Shown here: in pieces, positions 32,771 to 41,750 of the stretch
Position numbering within the stretch: the first letter of the stretch is position 1
Layout of the letters: every line of letters starts with the position of its first letter
Assembly: GCA_036490175.1 (NCBI GenBank)
Contig: DASXEJ010000062.1
Span: forward strand, 1 to 44,645
From: Pirellulales bacterium
Lineage (GTDB): Bacteria > Planctomycetota > Planctomycetia > Pirellulales > JACPPG01
Length of the DNA stretch: 44,645 bases
Direction of reading: 5' to 3'
Translations under genes and position numbers: made by a program
Notes under the pieces: generated by a model
Seen by the model: the letters and a program-made list of their open reading frames with translations, nothing else
Databases searched by the model: none
What the model was told of the DNA's origin: nothing

Positions 32771-33982
32771 ATGGATGCTCGCTTGGCCCGCGCGGCCATT
32801 CTGGTCGCGGCGTTTGTGTCATTAGGCGCTAGCTATCGCACTCCGAATTTTGTGGTCTCGGCGCCTACGCCGCAGATCGCTGAGCAAATTGGCCAGCAGG
32901 CCGAAGCGTTCCGCCGCGATCTGGCGACCCTCTGGCTTGGCAGCCCTCTGCCCAATTGGTCGCAACCTTGCCCCATTACGGCGCAAGTGGCCGAGAATCT
33001 GGGAGCAGGCGGCGCAACGAGCTTCATGTTTGACGGTGGCGAGGTGTACGGCTGGACAATGACCATCCAGGGCTCGCTGGAGCGAATTCTGGATTCGGTA
33101 TTGCCGCACGAAGTCACCCATACGATTTTCGCCAGCCACTTCCGACGTCCGCTTCCGCGCTGGGCCGACGAGGGGGCCTGCACCACGGTCGAGCACAGTA
33201 GCGAGCGCGGCAAGCAGCAGCAGATGCTGGTCACGTTTCTGAAAACCAAACGTGGGATTCCGTTCCACTCGATGTTCGCGATGAAGGAGTATCCGGCTGA
33301 TGTGCTTCCCCTCTACGCGCAAGGGCATTCCCTGGCGTCGTACCTGATCCAACAAGGTGGACGACAGAAATTCTTGAATTTCGTCGCGGCCGGATTGCAA
33401 GCCGAGCAGTGGCCGTCGGTCACGAAGCAATTCTATGGCTACAACAGCCTGGCCGACTTGCAGAATACCTGGCTCAATTGGGTTCGCAGCGGCAGCCCCG
33501 CCATTCAAAAGCCCGCGCCTGGCCCGGCCCCGGCTGGCGACGCGCTGCTGGCTGACGCCGGCCCACGGAAACGTCCCGAGCCGAACCTGATCTATCGCGG
33601 CCAGAGCAGCGATGACGTCGTGGCCGGCGCTGCTCCCAACTCGCGCGGTGGAGCGACAAACCTGGCTGGCAGCCTAGTGCCGGTTTCACGACCGCCCCAG
33701 CGCGATCGTGCGGCGATCGCCAACGACATGGCGCTGGCGGCCAACACGCCGCTACCCGGACCTGGTTCGTGGCAGCCAGCCGATGCGCCCGCGGTGCGTC
33801 CTGGCCCGTCAGCAACGCAATTCGCCCCGCCCGAGGCCGAAGCACCTCGCCAGAAACTGCTCGAATGGAACCGTAATGGGGCCGACGGGGCCACGGCACC
33901 GGCCGGCACAGCAAGCAACGCCGGTCAGGGTTCCGCGTCGGTTTATGCCGGCGGCGGGCGGCAACCGGTGGCAGCCCAGTAG
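32771..33982 (+). CDS. exported gluzincin-type (peptidase MA-like) protein with Pro/Ala-rich tail
   Basis: The 403-residue product has GGAG 7 nt before the ATG. The N-terminus (RAAILVAAFVSLGASYRTPN) is a short signal. The catalytic zinc motif is LPHEVTHTIFASHF near residue 112, and RWADEGACTTVEH gives the downstream Glu ligand. Later parts, GHSLASYLIQQGGRQKFLNF and a helical LADLQNTWLNWVRSG, match the order in the peptidase at 24585-25586. From about residue 240 the sequence becomes Pro/Ala/Gly-rich with no fold, ending AGGGRQPVAAQ, perhaps a wall or surface spacer. The peptidase call is from motif and architecture. It is flanked by 296 bp upstream and a repeat-bearing 212-bp gap downstream. 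Confidence 0.82.
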   Translation: MDARLARAAILVAAFVSLGASYRTPNFVVSAPTPQIAEQIGQQAEAFRRDLATLWLGSPLPNWSQPCPITAQVAENLGAGGATSFMFDGGEVYGWTMTIQGSLERILDSVLPHEVTHTIFASHFRRPLPRWADEGACTTVEHSSERGKQQQMLVTFLKTKRGIPFHSMFAMKEYPADVLPLYAQGHSLASYLIQQGGRQKFLNFVAAGLQAEQWPSVTKQFYGYNSLADLQNTWLNWVRSGSPAIQKPAPGPAPAGDALLADAGPRKRPEPNLIYRGQSSDDVVAGAAPNSRGGATNLAGSLVPVSRPPQRDRAAIANDMALAANTPLPGPGSWQPADAPAVRPGPSATQFAPPEAEAPRQKLLEWNRNGADGATAPAGTASNAGQGSASVYAGGGRQPVAAQ

Positions 33983-34066
33983 ATGGCGCGCTGGCTCACG
34001 TCGGCATGCGATTTGGATGGGTACTACCGTTCGTCTTCCGAGACGCAACCAAGGCCGCTTGCCGCT

Positions 34067-34186
34067 GTGGACACAGAGAACGCCGAGAATAAAAAGATCG
34101 GACTTGGTGCCACAACGGGCGCCATATCTGCGGTCTTAACTCTCTGAGATCTCGGTGTCCTCGGTGGCCATTTTTTATTTTTTCAG
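34067..34186 (+). repeat. inverted 9-nt-periodic intergenic repeat with T-tracts, probable bidirectional terminator
   Basis: Between convergent genes lie two arms built of a 9-nt unit of the form YCTCKGNGN. Two units are read on the minus strand (34071-34090) and three on the plus strand (34142-34168: TCTCTGAGA, TCTCGGTGT, CCTCGGTGG, offset by one). GGACACAGAGA (34069-34079) can pair with TCTCGGTGTCC (34150-34160) at 10 of 11 positions. T-runs follow on each side (34171-34183 on plus; AATAAAAA at 34088-34095 gives Ts on minus). The CTCTGTGT-type unit is one I recall as a dispersed intergenic motif in unrelated bacterial genomes. Confidence 0.5.
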
Positions 34187-34194
34187 CTCTATAT

Positions 34195-35133
34195 CTACGG
34201 CAGCACGTACCGCGTGACGTGGAAGAACACCGGCGCGGCGAAGCAGATCGAATCGATACGATCGAGCACGCCGCCGTGCCCTGTCACCAGCGTGCCGTAA
34301 TCTTGCACGCCGCGGTCGCGTTTGATCGCGGACATCGTCAGGCCGCCAAAGAAGCCCATGGTCGTGATTAGTAGCGACATGCCGGCCGCCTGCCAAGGAT
34401 TGAAAGGCGTGGCCCACCACAACGCCGCGCCGAACAACGTGCTGCCACCGACAGCCGCCAGAAATCCCTCCCAGGTGCGATTGGCGCTAATCGCGGGGGC
34501 GATAATCCGCCGGCCGACAAATTGTTCGGCCACATAGTGAAATGCATCTCCCATCGTCACGACCAATATGAAGAACAACAGCAGGCTGGCGTGCTGCTCG
34601 TGGGGCAGCTTTAGATTCAACAGCGCCGGGGCGTAGCTCAAGCAATAGACGCAGATCATCAGCCCAAACTGTATCTTCGCGCACCGCTCGAGATAGCGCT
34701 TGTAATCTCCGGCCAGCGCCACCCGCACCGGTACGAACAAGAAGGCGTAAACCGGGATAAAGATGCTGTACAAACCGTACAGGTCCATCCCGACCAGCGC
34801 GTATTGCACCGGCGTAAACAAAAACACCCACGCCAACGCGCGATGGTCGGCAATGCGCGTCGGCGTCAGCGTGATAAATTCGCGCAGCGCCCAAAAGGAA
34901 AGCCCGAAAAACAATACCACGGTGGCCGTTTGTCCAAGCAAAAAGGCGGCGGCCAGCACCGAGCACATCAGCCACCAGGCACGCACCCGTAGATTGAATT
35001 GCTCGATTACAGCCGGATCGAAACGGGGATCGGTCTGGCGCTTGAGCAACTGGCCGATGCCGGTTGCCACGGCCAGCAGGCCTAGCACCCCCAGTACCAA
35101 TCCCCAGGTGACGGCATCGTTAATTAGGCTCAT
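34195..35133 (-). CDS. cdsA: phosphatidate cytidylyltransferase CdsA
   Basis: The 312-residue integral membrane enzyme makes CDP-diacylglycerol from phosphatidate and CTP, the branch point for phospholipid synthesis. It has about eight hydrophobic segments. The family signature near the C-terminus is complete: SAIKRDRGVQDYGTLVTGHG followed by GVLDRIDS. Upstream ISANRTWEGFLAAVGGS is also typical. Its start codon overlaps the stop of the acyltransferase gene (ATGA, 4 bp), so the acyltransferase makes phosphatidate and CdsA uses it within one transcriptional unit. Confidence 0.94.
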   Translation of the reverse strand: MSLINDAVTWGLVLGVLGLLAVATGIGQLLKRQTDPRFDPAVIEQFNLRVRAWWLMCSVLAAAFLLGQTATVVLFFGLSFWALREFITLTPTRIADHRALAWVFLFTPVQYALVGMDLYGLYSIFIPVYAFLFVPVRVALAGDYKRYLERCAKIQFGLMICVYCLSYAPALLNLKLPHEQHASLLLFFILVVTMGDAFHYVAEQFVGRRIIAPAISANRTWEGFLAAVGGSTLFGAALWWATPFNPWQAAGMSLLITTMGFFGGLTMSAIKRDRGVQDYGTLVTGHGGVLDRIDSICFAAPVFFHVTRYVLP

Positions 35134-35828
35134 AGGTCTTTCAGTCGGCGTACGGCATTGCGGGCGCGGCGGAGGAATTCGGCTTTCGGTTCCTTATTCT
35201 CCAACCACATCGGCGGACCGAAGGTAATGCAGCTCAACAAGGGAACGGGCAAGAACTCGCCGCGCGGCAGCACGCGATTCATGTTGTCGATATGAACGGG
35301 CACTAATTCCAGATCCGGCCGCTTTTTGGCCAGGTAATACAACCCGCTCTTGAATTCATCGAGTTCCGCCCCCGTGTTGCGGTGGCCTTCGGGAAAAACG
35401 ATCAGCGAGTAACGATCGCCGATGGCCTTCACCATCAAGTCGACCGGGCTTTGATGCACTTTGATCTCTTTGCGATCGATCAAGAGGGCATCGAATACTT
35501 TCATCGCAATCCAGCGGCGGACCAAACCCTTTTCCCAATAATCTTTGGCCGCCACGGGGCGCGTCAGGTTTCGCACTTTGCGCGGCAGGGCCGCCCACAC
35601 GACCAACACGTCTAGATGACTTGTGTGGTTGGCAAAGTAAACGCGCTGACACGTGTCGGGCTGACAGTCGATCCAGCGCACACTGGCCCCGCTGATCAGA
35701 CGCGCCAGCCCCGCCAGGAATGTGCGCGTGGCCTGCGTGCGCAGCGTAATCGGCTTGCCGTCCCAACCCGAGCCAGTGGCTTCGGCCGCGGCCGGCACGA
35801 CTTCGGGTTGTGGGTTGCGGTGCAACAT
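35130..35828 (-). CDS. 1-acyl-glycerol-3-phosphate acyltransferase-like (PlsC family)
   Basis: The 232-residue protein from the ATG at 35828 has the NHTSHLD box at 67-73 (H-x4-D) and a second box near residue 150, VFPEGHRNTGAEL (usual FPEGTR, with His for Thr). LELVPVHIDNMNRVLPRG follows as the third block. These motifs define glycerolipid acyltransferases that form phosphatidate from lysophosphatidate. The frame runs open to 35954, but the added 42 residues look non-coding. The stop overlaps cdsA. Its promoter would lie in the 244-bp gap shared with the divergent dehydrogenase. Confidence 0.9.
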   Translation of the reverse strand: MLHRNPQPEVVPAAAEATGSGWDGKPITLRTQATRTFLAGLARLISGASVRWIDCQPDTCQRVYFANHTSHLDVLVVWAALPRKVRNLTRPVAAKDYWEKGLVRRWIAMKVFDALLIDRKEIKVHQSPVDLMVKAIGDRYSLIVFPEGHRNTGAELDEFKSGLYYLAKKRPDLELVPVHIDNMNRVLPRGEFLPVPLLSCITFGPPMWLENKEPKAEFLRRARNAVRRLKDL

Positions 35829-36072
35829 GCCAGTGATTGCGAATTTAGTAGCGTTCCCGGTGCGGTGAGCGCGCGACGGGCGTTTTCGACGTGGCGGTGC
35901 GGCTGGCGACCGTGGGCAAAAACCTGCGCAGCCGGTTGTACACGCTCGCGGCAAACGCTGCCCTGCCGGGGCGGCCGTCTGTCGGTGCGAGCCCTATATG
36001 TTAGGATGTCGCGGATATTAGAGTATAGGACTTTTATAGGACCTACTTGTAGTTCGTCGGAGGCCGCCGTTT

Positions 36073-37653
36073 ATGTCCGCGCAACCGGTATTGATCGCAG
36101 GCTCCTGGCGGCAGGCCCAGCATACAGCGACTTTTCAGGCCGATAATCCGGCCACGGGCAAGCCGCTGGCCGAGAGCTATCCGGTCAGCCGCTGGGAGGA
36201 TTGCGATGCAGTGTTGGCGGCCGCGTCCGCAGCAGCCGAGGCACTTCGCCAGGTTCCGCCCGAGCGCCTGGCGGCGTTTCTGACGCGATTTGCCGAGCGC
36301 ATCGACCGGCGTGCCGACGAACTTGTCGAGATGGCCCATGCCGAGACGGCCCTGCCGAAAAAACCCCGGCTGGCCGACGTTGAACTACCGCGCACCACCA
36401 GCCAACTGCGCCAGGCGGCCGCCGCCAGCCGCGAACGATCGTGGGCCCTGCCGACGATCGACACGAAACTCAATATTCGTTCCTGCCATGTGGCGCTGGG
36501 ACCGGTCGCCGTATTCGGGCCGAATAATTTTCCTTTCGCGTTCAACGGTGTGGCCGGCGGAGATTTTGCAGCCGCGATTGCCGCCGGAAACCCGGTGATC
36601 GCCAAGGCCAACTCGTCGCATCCTGGCACGACGCGCCTGCTGGCCGAAGAGGCACTTCACGCGGTGCTGGAAAGTGAACTGCCTCCAGCGACGATTCAAA
36701 TGCTCTATCGCACCAGTCACGCCGATGGCGAGCGGCTGGTCGCCGATCGGCGTTTGGGAGCCACGGGCTATACCGGTAGCCGCGCTGCGGGCCTGGTCCT
36801 CAAACGGTCGGCCGACGCCGTGGGCAAGCCAATCTATCTCGAGCTATCGAGCATCAACCCCGTAGTCATTCTGCCCGGAGCACTGGACGAGCGAGCCAAC
36901 AACATTGCCGAAGAATTCTCCGGCAGTTGCCTGATGGGCACCGGACAATTCTGCACCAACCCTGGAATGGTGCTGCTGCTGACCGGCCCCAAAACTGACC
37001 AGTTTATTGCCTCGGTTACAACCCGTTTTCGCGAGGCCCAAGTCGGCACGCTTCTATCGGCAGCGGTGTCGCGTACCCTCGCAGCCAGCATTGCTCAATT
37101 GTCAAAGGCCGGAGCCGAGATATTGGTCGGTGGCACGGCAGAATCAAGCGGCGGCTATCGCTTCGCGAATACCCTGCTAAGGGTCTCGGGCGCACAATTC
37201 CTGTCCGCGCCCGAAGCATTACAAACGGAAGCATTTGGCAACGAGTCGTTAGTGGTTGTCGCGCGTGATGCGGCCGAGGCAGCCCGAGTGCTGGATCACC
37301 TGGAAGGCAACCTGACAGGTTGTATCTATTCTGATTCGCGCGGAAGCGATGACGCGCTGTACGAAGAGTTGGCCCCTCGCCTGCGTGTACGAGTGGGGCG
37401 GCTGCTGAATGACAAAATGCCGACGGGCGTGTCCGTCAGCCCGGCCATGAATCACGGCGGCCCGTATCCGGCCACGGGGCATCCCGGTTTCACTGCGGTG
37501 GGTATTCCCGCGTCGCTGCGCCGTTTTGCGATGCTCGCTTGTTACGACAATGTGCGACCCGGACGTTTGCCGGCGCTATTGCAAGACAAGAATGCCGCGG
37601 GACGCCCTTGGCGGCTCATCGACGGAGCATGGACGCAAAACGACATCGGGTAG
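36073..37653 (+). CDS. aldehyde dehydrogenase, 2,5-dioxovalerate (alpha-ketoglutaric semialdehyde) type
   Basis: The 526-residue NAD(P)-dependent enzyme has the catalytic Cys294 in GTGQFCTNPG, the general-base Glu257 in YLELSSINPV, and the N-terminal AGSWRQAQHTATFQADNP block. Its length and the SINPV/GQFCTNPG pattern match the class that oxidises 2,5-dioxopentanoate to 2-oxoglutarate in pentose, glucarate or hydroxyproline breakdown; a substrate close to that is likely, not certain. The start has GGAGG 8 nt upstream. The upstream AT-rich stretch (TATAGG-type hexamers at 36025-36045) may be the promoter. No other genes of such a pathway are adjacent. Confidence 0.9.
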   Translation: MSAQPVLIAGSWRQAQHTATFQADNPATGKPLAESYPVSRWEDCDAVLAAASAAAEALRQVPPERLAAFLTRFAERIDRRADELVEMAHAETALPKKPRLADVELPRTTSQLRQAAAASRERSWALPTIDTKLNIRSCHVALGPVAVFGPNNFPFAFNGVAGGDFAAAIAAGNPVIAKANSSHPGTTRLLAEEALHAVLESELPPATIQMLYRTSHADGERLVADRRLGATGYTGSRAAGLVLKRSADAVGKPIYLELSSINPVVILPGALDERANNIAEEFSGSCLMGTGQFCTNPGMVLLLTGPKTDQFIASVTTRFREAQVGTLLSAAVSRTLAASIAQLSKAGAEILVGGTAESSGGYRFANTLLRVSGAQFLSAPEALQTEAFGNESLVVVARDAAEAARVLDHLEGNLTGCIYSDSRGSDDALYEELAPRLRVRVGRLLNDKMPTGVSVSPAMNHGGPYPATGHPGFTAVGIPASLRRFAMLACYDNVRPGRLPALLQDKNAAGRPWRLIDGAWTQNDIG

Positions 37654-37676
37654 CGCTGTCGCGCGGTCACCAACGC

Positions 37677-38921
37677 TCACTGAGTTGTGGCCGCTTCCAA
37701 CTCGGGCTCAAGTAGTGCCACCGGAATCGGCAGGGGCAGGCCCGGCTCGCATTTGCTCGCGTAGATGTCGTATATCAGATTCTGATACCCCTCGACCATG
37801 CGGTCCAACGACCAATGGGCCACCACGTGGTCGCGCCCCGCGCGCCCCATCCGCTGTGCCAAGAGCGGTTCTTGGAGGAGACGCACGACACAATCCGCAA
37901 ACTGCACTTCGTCTCCCGGCGGAACGAGAAAGCCGGACACGTTGTCTTCCACTGTCTCGCCAATCGATCCGACATGCGTCGAGACCACGGGCTTTTCACA
38001 AGCCAGCGCTTCGAGGATCGAGACCGGGTTGGCCTCCATATGCGAGGTCAACGCCACGACGTCGACCGCCGATAGCAGCTGCGGAATATCTTGACGAATG
38101 CCGAGAAACTGTACCTCTTCGCGAAGTTTCAGTTCGGCCGTTAGTTGTTCCAGCGCGGCGCGGCGCGGACCATCGCCAATCAACAGAAACCGCGACTGGG
38201 GTACGGCGTCGCGCACCCGCGCTGCCATGCGTAAGAATAATTCGTGATTCTTTTCCGGCCTTAACGCTGCCAGAATCGCGACCAACGGTGCCTCAACCGG
38301 CAGACCGAGTTCGGTCCGTAATGTCTGCTGCGGCGTAAGTGGCCGGAATCGTTCTGTATCGACGCCGTTGGGGATCACATAGACCCGTTCCAATGGGCAG
38401 CCCTCGTTTTGAATGAGATGGCGTGCATGAGGGCGGGCAACGGCGATAAATCCGTCTGTGAGCGGTGTCAATAACCGATTCTGCCATTCAACATGATCCG
38501 GATGACCTGTCGAGTGGATCGCACTCAGCACGACGGGCACCCCGGCGCGATAAGCGGCCAGACGTCCCCAGAACATGCGATCGCCCCCCGTGCCGACCGT
38601 GACAATGGCATCGATTCGCCGCTGGCGCAATAGCGCCGTCAAGCGGCCCAACACGCGAATATCGTACTTGCCGGTGATTAATTCGGCATGTGCAGGCACT
38701 TCTGCTGCCATTAACTCGCCCAACTCGTCGAGCGACTTCAGGCAGCAAATCTCCGGGGCAAATCGGGTTCGATCCATACGGCGGATCAGGTTGACCAACA
38801 GTGTCTCGGCGCCGCCGACACCCATGCTCGTGAGGATGAACATCACACGCAGCGGACCACGATCGCGTGGCGGAACAAGGTTGCGAGACGCACGGATCCA
38901 CGGCAGATTGTCCGACAACAT
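37677..38921 (-). CDS. GT4-family glycosyltransferase
   Basis: The 414-residue GT-B enzyme has an N-terminal acceptor domain, FILTSMGVGGAETLLVNLIR near 30-48. The C-terminal donor domain has LVAILAALRPEKNHELFLRM, RFLLIGDGPRRAALEQLTAE and the E-x7-E motif in SHMEANPVSILEALACEKPV. Such enzymes transfer a sugar from a nucleotide donor with retention of configuration. There is no transmembrane segment, so it is cytoplasmic. GAGGTGAT precedes the ATG at 38921 by 3 nt. It is the last gene of the minus-strand polysaccharide cluster, 88 bp after the flippase. Confidence 0.94.
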   Translation of the reverse strand: MLSDNLPWIRASRNLVPPRDRGPLRVMFILTSMGVGGAETLLVNLIRRMDRTRFAPEICCLKSLDELGELMAAEVPAHAELITGKYDIRVLGRLTALLRQRRIDAIVTVGTGGDRMFWGRLAAYRAGVPVVLSAIHSTGHPDHVEWQNRLLTPLTDGFIAVARPHARHLIQNEGCPLERVYVIPNGVDTERFRPLTPQQTLRTELGLPVEAPLVAILAALRPEKNHELFLRMAARVRDAVPQSRFLLIGDGPRRAALEQLTAELKLREEVQFLGIRQDIPQLLSAVDVVALTSHMEANPVSILEALACEKPVVSTHVGSIGETVEDNVSGFLVPPGDEVQFADCVVRLLQEPLLAQRMGRAGRDHVVAHWSLDRMVEGYQNLIYDIYASKCEPGLPLPIPVALLEPELEAATTQ

Positions 38922-39008
38922 TGGATCACCTCACAAGCTTCTTACCTGTTTTATTACAAAGGCGGCGTTGGCAGAATCGGTTTCGTAGATTCGCCTGTGC
39001 CACACCGA

Positions 39009-40556
39009 CTACGGTTGCACCGCGTGTTCGCGGCGGAAATACGAACGAATGCGACTGACGTAATGGTTGCCGATTTCGAACATGCGCTTGCGGTCTTCGT
39101 GCGAAAAGATGCGGCTGTCGACCAGGCCTGCCACAATTACGACGGCCGTGGCGGCCAACGTGACCCAAGGCCCGAGCCAGAACACGGCCGGCAATGCGGC
39201 AATCAGCACAGTGCCACGTTCGACGCGCATGCCGTGCAGCCGATTCGCGACAAAGACCAACGCCAAGGCAACCGCGTTGGCCGCGGCCGTGCCGAGCACT
39301 GCTCCTAACAATCCCAAAACTGGCAACAACAAATAGTTGATCGTTACATTCACCACCAACGCCACGGCCAGCGCAATGCTGGCAAAGCGGGCCTTCTCGG
39401 CGCACCACAAGTAGTTCTGGGCCATCACTAACGTGGCACTGAAGCAGCAATAAGTCAGCGTCCACGGCAGCACGTGCAATCCACCGGCAAACTTGCCCTC
39501 GAACGCCACGCCAAACAGCAGGGGGGCGGCAAACATCACGGCTACCGAAGCGCCGACCAGGCCCAGGCCGAACATTTTCAGGAACAGATTCAATCTGTGA
39601 GAGACCTCGTGCCGATGCCCGGCTTCCCAGTCTTGGGTCAGATGCGGCGTCAGCAGGTTGGCCAGCAGTTCGGCCACGCCCACTAACAGCACGGGCACGA
39701 CGCGCGAGCTGTGATACTGCCCGACCTGCATCAAGGCCTCGGGCGCAGAGAGGCCGCTGTAATGGACGATCATGTAGCGGTCGGCCACATCGAAAGTGTT
39801 GGCCAGCCAATTCGTGATCCACACCCAAACGGCAAACGGCAGCAGCTTGGCCCACATCGCGCTGTAGGGAAGACGGATCATCGGATTGACGGGGATACCT
39901 TTCCATCCACCCGACAGCCACAACGCCGACAGCACGGCCGTTATCAAGCACGATATTCCGTACGCAGCCACCACGCTCATCGCGTCGGTGCGCCAGTAAT
40001 AGAGCAATCCCAGACTGACGGCGGCAAACGACATCGTATTGATAAACTGCAAAATCGAAACGACGCGGTACATGCGCAACGCCGTGAATAACGACGTGCA
40101 GGTGTTGTGGGCGATCACCGTGGCCAAAACCAACGACAGGACGAACATCAGATCTTCGAAATCGCGGCTGCCGAACACCAACGCCGAAAACCAGCCATTT
40201 GCCGACAATAACACCGCCAGCGCCGCCACGGCCCCGATAAACGTGCAGATACCGGTGCGACGGAGAAACGTCTTGAGTTGCCCCTTCTGACGGTAATGCT
40301 CGACATATCGACCAAAGGAACCCGGCAGCCCTAACACCGCCAATGGTGCAGCCAGGTTGAGAAAACCGAATGCCATGTCCCATTCGCCGAGTTGCTCGGG
40401 CTCGAGCCAGCGGCAAACGACGATACTGCGAAAGAACCCAATGCCGCGCTGCACGATGGTCAGCACCAGCAGGATCAACACGCTGTCGGCCAGCGTATCG
40501 GCGCGCAGCCGCGCGTCTTCGGTCTCGGGAACAGTCGTCGAAGGTACGGAACTCAC
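39009..40556 (-). CDS. Wzx-type lipopolysaccharide/oligosaccharide flippase (MATE/MOP superfamily)
   Basis: The 515-residue protein has about fourteen hydrophobic segments, among them LADSVLILLVLTIVQRGIGF with FRSIVVCRWLEPEQLGEWDM, a typical polysaccharide-synthesis family start. LVMAQNYLWCAEKARFASIA sits in the last third. It would flip undecaprenyl-linked oligosaccharide units across the inner membrane for Wzy-type polymerisation. The start is GTG 40556, with only a weak ribosome site. It lies 97 bp after the deacetylase gene. Cluster context (GT4, Wzz-like, acetyltransferases) supports exopolysaccharide or O-antigen assembly; peptidoglycan precursor flipping is much less likely. Confidence 0.92.
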   Translation of the reverse strand: MSSVPSTTVPETEDARLRADTLADSVLILLVLTIVQRGIGFFRSIVVCRWLEPEQLGEWDMAFGFLNLAAPLAVLGLPGSFGRYVEHYRQKGQLKTFLRRTGICTFIGAVAALAVLLSANGWFSALVFGSRDFEDLMFVLSLVLATVIAHNTCTSLFTALRMYRVVSILQFINTMSFAAVSLGLLYYWRTDAMSVVAAYGISCLITAVLSALWLSGGWKGIPVNPMIRLPYSAMWAKLLPFAVWVWITNWLANTFDVADRYMIVHYSGLSAPEALMQVGQYHSSRVVPVLLVGVAELLANLLTPHLTQDWEAGHRHEVSHRLNLFLKMFGLGLVGASVAVMFAAPLLFGVAFEGKFAGGLHVLPWTLTYCCFSATLVMAQNYLWCAEKARFASIALAVALVVNVTINYLLLPVLGLLGAVLGTAAANAVALALVFVANRLHGMRVERGTVLIAALPAVFWLGPWVTLAATAVVIVAGLVDSRIFSHEDRKRMFEIGNHYVSRIRSYFRREHAVQP

Positions 40557-40653
40557 GGGGCAGCTATCTCAATCAGGGGTCGGGCCGATAATTTCGCTTT
40601 TCCGCAGGGAATTGCTCGCGACATGATGGCGCGCCGATATGGCGCTCGTGCAT

Positions 40654-41598
40654 TCAGACGTCACTGCCGGCGCATGCGCCCGGTGGCGATAATCCACCGC
40701 CGCGATGCGCGGCGCTGCGGGCGGCAGCCCCTTCTTCATGTCCTGTGCTCGTCCCGTCGGTTAGCGCAGATTCATACTGATAGCGCGGAATATTGTTCTT
40801 GCGCGGATCGATCGTGGCCCAGTTCTTCAACCGCACGGGGTCTGTGTCTCCATGAAAGCGTTGCAGATGAAATGCATCGTCGCCGGGACGATTGATCGCG
40901 CCATAGGCCGAGCAGACGCCGTCGTAACCGGCCTCGTAGGCCAGGTGGAACGCTTCGGCATTCAGATTTTGGTACAGCCCAAACGGAAACGCGAAGTAGC
41001 GCACGGGCCGACGCATCGCGGCTTGCAATTCTTCGCCCGCCGTAACGACTTCGTCCTTGAGCACCTGCAAGTCGGTAATCTTGCCCAGGTCGGCATGGGT
41101 GCGCGTGTGCGCGCCGATTTCCACGCCGGCCGAGGCCAGCTCGCGCAATTGCGTCAGCGAGTTGGGCAGCAGCTTCTCGTGTCCCAGCGCCACATCGTGC
41201 GGAAATGGTTCGCGACGGAAAATGTATTTCGTCGATACGAAGTAGGTGCAAGGAATTTGCTCGCGAATCAAGAACGGCAGCGCGTGCTTGGTGTTGTCCT
41301 CGTAGCCGTCGTCGAACGTGATGCTGGCGCACACGTGCTTATTCACCCCGCTGCGAATCCGTTGTTGCGCTTCAGCCAGTGACACCATCTCGAAGCGGCT
41401 TTTCAGCCAGCGCATCTGCCGTTGGAAAGTGCGGTTCGGGCAGGTCCAGGGCGTGGCCCGATCGTCGGCTATGCGGTGATAAAACAGAATCAAGATCGGC
41501 GCACGCCCCGCGCGCGCGTCGAGGTGATTTCGCACACAGCGATAAGGCCGAGTGACCTGATAGTACGACCACAACAGTGGCAGCCGCAGGATGTCCAT
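40654..41598 (-). CDS. polysaccharide deacetylase (NodB/CE4 family)
   Basis: The 314-residue enzyme has the CE4 catalytic motif 1 in ITFDDGYEDN near 95-104 and the metal-binding H-x3-H in IGAHTRTHADL near 165-171. A later RPVRYFAFPFGLYQNLN gives the family arginine/proline region. CE4 enzymes remove N-acetyl (or O-acetyl) groups from polysaccharides. No signal peptide is obvious; this variant often acts on lipid-linked precursors or is exported another way. The last 35 residues (HEEGAAARSAAHRGGGLSPP) are low-complexity. It is transcribed between the acetyltransferases and the flippase. Confidence 0.92.
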   Translation of the reverse strand: MDILRLPLLWSYYQVTRPYRCVRNHLDARAGRAPILILFYHRIADDRATPWTCPNRTFQRQMRWLKSRFEMVSLAEAQQRIRSGVNKHVCASITFDDGYEDNTKHALPFLIREQIPCTYFVSTKYIFRREPFPHDVALGHEKLLPNSLTQLRELASAGVEIGAHTRTHADLGKITDLQVLKDEVVTAGEELQAAMRRPVRYFAFPFGLYQNLNAEAFHLAYEAGYDGVCSAYGAINRPGDDAFHLQRFHGDTDPVRLKNWATIDPRKNNIPRYQYESALTDGTSTGHEEGAAARSAAHRGGGLSPPGACAGSDV

Positions 41599-41750
41599 CG
41601 AAGCGTTCTCTTGTGATTTAAGGCTGATTCAAGATCTTTGGGGCGATCGACACGGTTCCAGAGGGATTACCATCACCAAGCAATATCAGGGTGGACCTTT
41701 GCGCTTTTGGAAGTCGTGCGTCGACGGCTGCCAGTTCAGTTCTTTGCAAC

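Noticed and set aside
38926..40416. 496-codon second-frame ORF over the flippase gene
   Set aside because: Arg/Gly-rich translation with no hydrophobic segments, offset from a convincing membrane protein.
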